Source of the DNA: Progne subis subis
Taxonomy: Eukaryota; Chordata; Aves; Passeriformes; Hirundinidae
DNA: 64,000 nt
Assembly (NCBI GenBank): GCA_022316685.1
Contig: JAKJHU010001088.1
Location: 29,793 to 93,792, forward strand
Direction: 5' to 3'
Numbering within the stretch: the first letter of the stretch is position 1; each line of letters starts with the position of its first letter. Made by a program: the position numbers and the translations under genes. The notes under the pieces were generated by a model, which was not told where the DNA came from, did no database searches, and saw only the letters and a list, made by a program, of their open reading frames with translations. Of this stretch, positions 60,009-64,000 are shown in pieces.

Positions 60009-60446
60009 TTTTCTTTTCAAGATTTTATCTATTTGTCCCCCACCTCTGTTTTTCACTTTCTCTTACAACTTAAAGACCACTTACTTCTATCTATTCACAC
60101 ACAAAAATCCTTTCTATCCCACACAAATATAATACACCTTCCTCTAACAAGATCTAACAACCAACATTACATGTGCTTTCTTCCGTCTACTTTTACTTCA
60201 TTCCTCCTTCACTTTTACACACTCTTTCACACTCTTAGGACATGAAGCCTGTCTCCAGAGAATCGTGGCTTTGTGTGGCCCCCCCTCACCTTGGGTTTGG
60301 TCTCTGGGTTCCAGTATAGCTGGGTCTCTGAGGAGGGCTCAGAATCTGATCGCCTCTGGTGCCGATCCACCCATGAGGCTAATTTGCGTGTCACTTACAC
60401 TTTACTGCCCCCCCCCTCCACACGCCCGGAGGAAAAGGGGCTGGAT

Positions 60447-60630
60447 TGCAGGTCACACACACTCTTATCCACAGCTCCCCACCTGCCCGGGGAAACAATG
60501 GCCTGTTTGCAGGTCACACACACTCTTATCCACAGCTCCCCACCCGCCCGGGGAAACTGAGGCCTGTTTGCAGGTCACACACACACTTTTCCACAGCTCC
60601 CCACCCGCCCGGGGAAACTGAGGCAGATTT
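60447..60630 (-). repeat. 61-bp direct repeats in the leader
   Basis: Units start TGCAGGTCACACACAC at 60447, 60508 and 60569 and include CACAGCTCCCCACC and GCCCGGGGAAAC. Nearly identical to each other. They could be part of a packaging or translation-control structure, which is inference. Confidence 0.92.
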
Positions 60631-61524
60631 TGTGTGTGACCCACTCTCACACAACAAAATACTACACTAGGGGCTCAGACTCTCTTCTGACCCCTTTGAG
60701 GGGAGTCCTAATGACCTCACCCCCTATGTACCCCCGCGCCTTGCCTCACCCCTGAGACTCTGGACACGCTTTGCGGCGCACGACAGGGTCCCTAGTACTA
60801 GCATCCCCTTCCGGGCCTCAGGGCCTTCCCATGCCTTAGCCCCCGCCGGGCCGGACACCTTCAGTCCGAACCCTGGACTAGGCTGCCCTGTAACTAGTAC
60901 CGTCCCCCTCTTCACTTTTTTTTAAGCGGAGGAAAGAGGTTAAGACTCCGTAGTGGGTTACCTGGGGGGTATCCCTTCCTTGTTTCCAAGGATCAACCCG
61001 AACAGGGCCCTACCCCTTTGCCTTCCACCGGTCTGGCTTGACTACTTCTCCCCAGAGAAGCAGCCTCGGCAAGAGGGATGAGTGTGTGTGTGCAGGATTC
61101 CCGCCTCGCCTCCACGCTGACTCCCCACCCCGGTGTCCTCGGGCTATGGGTTTACGGCCTCTTTCCTGAGACCGCGGCAGCACATCCTCTCCGGTGCGTC
61201 TGGCTCAGTCCTGGGAAGCAGGGACTCTCATGAGCTCTCGGCACCCGCGGTGTCTGGGGACACCCCGTACCCTGGTACGGTTTTCCCGCCCCTCCAGGGA
61301 AACCCTCTTAGGCTACTCTAGCCCTTAAGGGGGGGGACTTGCCCCCAAATGCATGCCACTCACACTTTGTCTTCCCCTGCACGCCCAGGGGGTCTATGTG
61401 ACTCACTCTCACACAACAAAACAACAACAAGGTACCTTTCACTCTCAAGCCACACATTACAAGTTTTAGGTGTTACTGGCCATTCCCGGTGCTCTTGGAT
61501 ATCCCCTCCATCCAGCAGATTTTC

Positions 61525-61545
61525 TTTTTTTTTTTTTTTTTTTTT
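61525..61545 (-). repeat. A21 tract in the leader
   Basis: Twenty-one T on the plus strand, A in sense, the fourth long A tract of the provirus. Confidence 0.9.
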
Positions 61546-61740
61546 AAAACTCAGTCCCAGTTTCCTGGGGGGGTTCTCTCACTCTTCTTATCACTCGCTT
61601 CGTCTCTTTACTGGCCGTTTTTCTCGCGAAAAGACGGAAACGCAGCATGGGAGACTCCGCATTCACTTGGCAGGTCTGGGATAACCAGCCGCCTCTCATT
61701 CACACACATTCATCCCCCCTTTAACCGCCCCTCCGAACAA

Positions 61741-61750
61741 ATACTTACCT
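61741..61750 (-). promoter_or_regulatory. Major splice donor of the class I provirus
   Basis: On the minus strand AGGTAAGTAT, a perfect vertebrate donor, about 235 nt downstream of the PBS, where a retrovirus places the donor for env mRNA. The exon would end at 61749. Confidence 0.7.
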
Positions 61751-61981
61751 ATCCTTTTGTCCTTGGGTCTTGGTCTTCGTGTACACTTTAGTCTTAGGGG
61801 CAAATTACCGCGGTTTTAGGGAATCTTTTCCCTTTTCTTTGTTTTATTGCCTCCTCTTGTCCATTGATCGTAACCTGCATCTGCCGGTCACAGCAGGGGA
61901 ATACAAAGAGAGGCTGCCAAACTGGGCAGGGTGCACCTTCCTCACTCTAATTCCCCTAAGGCACCAGCAGTGAGGTGTTAT

Positions 61982-61999
61982 AACCATCCTCTGCTACCA
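61982..61999 (-). other. Primer binding site matching initiator tRNA-Met
   Basis: The minus strand reads TGGTAGCAGAGGATGGTT, the exact complement of the last 18 nt of vertebrate initiator tRNA-Met (AACCATCCTCTGCTACCA, recalled from the conserved tRNA sequence). Identity stops exactly at 18 nt, as expected for a PBS. It sits four bases (ATTA) after the CACA end of the 5' LTR. Confidence 0.9.
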
Positions 62000-62003
62000 T
62001 AAT

Positions 62004-62556
62004 TGTGATAAACGCCAATCACTTGTTTTAAAAATTTTAAAAGTTTAATAGTAAATAAGATGGTTATAAAAATAGAGTTAGAGTAAAAAAATTGAACAAT
62101 TTTAGAGATAGGACAATACGAGACAATAAAAACAAAGTTACAGACGTCTGGGTGCCTCCCCGAGCGAAAAGCTTCGGAGAAGGACCCCCCTTAACAAAGG
62201 ATTATTTCTTAAAAGCAATAGCCTGTTGAATATTCATACATTTCATACATTATGCATACATTCCATTTAAACAAGGTGTTGTTTCTGTTCAGTATCACTT
62301 CTCTTCCTTAATCTCTATGGCGTCTATCAGTCTAAAAAGCTGCAAGAAGAGTTTGGTCTCTACTGATAAGGAAGCAGTAAATTCCCTTTCCCTGAAAGAT
62401 TTACGTTTTCCTGTGGCTGGCATACAAAAACCACATTTTAACTACAAAACTACATTCACCATACTATCAAACTATTAATACAACACTAACAATCAATACA
62501 ACATAATACATATAATAAATATCTTGCGTAGAGCCATATAATATGCATTTTTCACA
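62004..62556 (-). repeat. 5' LTR of the class I provirus
   Basis: 553 bp, TGTGATAAACGCC to TTTTTCACA (plus strand), with inverted ends TGTGA/TCACA. I could not place a convincing TATA box. Confidence 0.95.
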
Positions 62557-62768
62557 TTTACTATTATTATAATTGCTGTTGTTGTTTGTCTGTCCTGTTA
62601 TATTTACTAGTAAAGGACTGTTATTCCTTTTCCCCATAGCTCTGGCTGAAAAGTTTTTTTTTTTTAATCTTCCAAATTATAATAACACGGAGGGAAGGAT
62701 TTGAATTCCTCATTTCCTAGAGAGGCCTGCCTCTCCTTAGCAGACACCTGTCTTTTCAAACCAAGACA
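62557..62768 (-). mobile_element. Truncated family C LTR next to the provirus
   Basis: The reverse complement of the first 212 bp of the family C LTR (compare 25732-25943), starting with TGTCTTGG at 62768 on the minus strand and cut off exactly at the class I 5' LTR. The missing remainder is not on the other side of the provirus. Strand given is that of the TGTCTTGG end. Confidence 0.9.
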
Positions 62769-63421
62769 GTGTTTTTTGAGAAAGAATAGAGTGTAAATGT
62801 TAAATTTGTTGAAAAAGCATATGGAGAAAATTAAAACTCACTTGTTAAAATCAAATGCTCAACATTTCCTCTGAAAGTCCTTCATAAATCACACATTTAC
62901 CTTCTAAAACACACCACATAATACCACCCCAGATTCACAATAGTCAAAGTGAACAACTTCCACACTAAATATCAGTCAAATGTTATTTGAAAGAGCTGAT
63001 ATACAGTATATTAAATAACAAAGATGCTGACACAGCCTCAACTGTAATAGTTCAAATTACTACACTACACCATGCTATATCACATGGCATAATTTAGTGT
63101 ATCTTCCTTTGTCAGTGTATTACTCATCATTTTACAAATTACAACTCTTTTAAAGGAAGGTAACTCATACTTGGACATAGTGCTAAAATGATGGAGTGTT
63201 TTCCTTTTTTTCTCAATCACTGATCATTCAAACTTTTGCATTTAGCAGTATTAATCATGTTTATTAGCCAAGTGTTCTCATAAAGAATGGAATTTCTCTG
63301 TTACTTTCATATTCAATTAAAATGGGTTTTTGCTTGCTGCCTCTATCTGCTGCACTCCAGTAATCTGTTTACTTATTCTAATTGAGATCTTTGTTCATAA
63401 ATTCAAAACAAAATCAATACT
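62769..63421. other. Short unique sequence between two family C LTR ends
   Basis: About 650 bp of AT-rich intron-like sequence between the two divergently oriented family C LTR ends. No gene seen. Confidence 0.6.
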
Positions 63422-63798
63422 TGTCTTGGTTTGAAAAAGACAGGTGTCTGCTAAGGAGAGGCAGGCCTCTCTAGGAAATGAGGAATTCAAATCCTTCCCT
63501 CCGTGTTATTATAATTTGGAAAATTAAAAAAAAAACTTTTCAGTCAGAGCTATGGGGAAAAGGAATAACAGTCTTTTACTAGTAAATATAACAGGACAGA
63601 CAAACAACAACAGCACTTATAATAACAGTAAAACAGAACCAAGAACCCCGAGGGCAAACAGTGAAAACTCCAGCGCTGATGGCTGGAAGCAGTGGACTGT
63701 CCTCGGCAGGCAGGGGGGTGCCCTGGCAGATGAAGTGGGCAGTGCCGGAGAACCCGCAGTGGCTGTATCAGGGTTGACCCAAAATCCAGCAGGACAGC
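63422..63798 (+). mobile_element. Family C LTR, interrupted
   Basis: TGTCTTGGTTTGAAAAAGAC onward, matching 25732 to about 26160 with a gap near 63655 (a roughly 40-bp deletion relative to that copy). It is cut at CCAGCAGGACAGC by the insertion of another LTR. The open frame 63552-63806 is LTR sequence. Strand given is that of the TGTCTTGG end. Confidence 0.9.
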
Positions 63799-64000
63799 TG
63801 TCCTAGGGTAACTTTATGATGCTTGTATCCCCAATCGTCTGTTCTGTTTGGACTCTGTATATTGAGTCCTGTGCCTTTAAGACTGGTTCTAAGAGCAAGG
63901 AGAAGCGCGGAGTTTGTTTTGAGAAAACTGCCTGACTCCTCCACATTCTTCTCCGGACGGTGTTCGGCGGAGGCTTGGAGAGACTGCAGGACAGAGATCT
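63799..64000 (+). mobile_element. Family E LTR, left part, cut by window end
   Basis: TGTCCTAGGGTAAC onward, nearly identical over all 202 visible bases to 45778-45979, with only two or so changes by eye. It is nested inside the family C LTR and runs off the window, so I cannot tell a solo LTR from a full provirus. Confidence 0.93.

Larger units (their letters stand above)
60009..61981 (-). other. Long leader of the class I provirus
   Basis: About 1.97 kb between the PBS and the gag ATG, much longer than the roughly 0.5 kb usual in gammaretroviruses. It contains the splice donor near 61749, an A21 tract (61525-61545), three 61-bp direct repeats (60447-60630) and two related blocks with CTCACTCTCACACAACAAAA (near 60640 and 61400). 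Open frames here have no motifs. No glyco-Gag-type extension is recognised. Confidence 0.8.
53259..62556 (-). mobile_element. Class I (gammaretrovirus-like) provirus with initiator-Met primer site
   Basis: A 9.3 kb provirus antisense to DACH2. Order on the minus strand: 5' LTR, PBS, splice donor, long leader, gag, pro, pol (RT, RNase H, integrase), Cys-rich frame, env transmembrane tail, polypurine tract, 3' LTR. The integrase C-terminus (WEGPFQVLLTT), RT motifs (LPQGFTESP, YVDD) and env tail place it near gammaretroviruses. It is defective: gag has a frame change and no capsid, pro has a stop and an altered active site, RT has two frameshifts, a TGA separates RNase H from integrase, and most of env is missing. 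LTR divergence of about 7 transitions in 550 bp suggests a young insertion. No TSD is present. Confidence 0.95.

Noticed and set aside
60447..60630. Considered as a CRISPR-like array
   Set aside because: The 61-bp units are contiguous, without unique spacers, in a vertebrate provirus.
60265..60670. Repeated HTHSYPQL-type frames in the leader, considered as a repeat protein
   Set aside because: They lie on the plus strand, antisense to the provirus, and come from the 61-bp DNA repeats; their three frames are equally open.

Overview
This is vertebrate, almost certainly bird, genomic DNA. It is AT-rich intronic sequence with one clear host coding exon (48786-48917, + strand) and many endogenous-retrovirus (ERV) insertions. 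The exon is bounded by a good 3' splice site and a GTAAGG donor. Its 44-codon peptide reads as the AMAEAMKLQKMKLMAMN segment of the dachshund-family co-repressor DACH2, so nearly all of the rest is probably DACH2 intron. One short CR1-like LINE tail (about 26841-26946) and LTR families with TGTCTTGG or TGTCCTRGG ends suggest a songbird; that taxonomic call is inference.

Layout: 1-6025 holds three copies of a 0.72-0.77 kb LTR (304, 2902 and 5293); the last two form a large inverted repeat. 7078-8550, 19932-20971 and 23045-25048 hold a long LTR family, the last as a fold-back rearrangement. 13830-17593 is a 3.8 kb class II (betaretrovirus-like) provirus on the minus strand that keeps only decayed gag and has another LTR nested inside it. 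25732-26473 is a solo LTR. 33564-33953 and 35211-35577 are solo LTRs with perfect 6-bp target duplications (TSDs). 41379-42033 and 45778-46441 are solo LTRs of a third family with 5-bp TSDs. The rest up to the exon is intron with a few candidate conserved non-coding blocks.

Downstream of the exon, 53259-62556 is a 9.3 kb class I (gammaretrovirus-like) provirus on the minus strand. It has 550/553-bp LTRs about 1.3% different by eye, a primer binding site matching the last 18 nt of initiator tRNA-Met, a consensus splice donor, a 1.9 kb leader with 61-bp tandem repeats, gag without a recognisable capsid, a broken protease, an RT broken by frameshifts and long A tracts, complete RNase H and integrase domains, a Cys-rich ORF of unknown origin and an env transmembrane tail. 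Its flanks share no TSD, and the right flank is a truncated LTR of another family. The window ends in a nest of LTRs (62557-64000).

No bacterial-style operons, CRISPR arrays, tRNA or rRNA genes are present. The most interesting item is the initiator-tRNA-Met-primed provirus with its repeated leader, A-tract expansions and capsid-less Gag.
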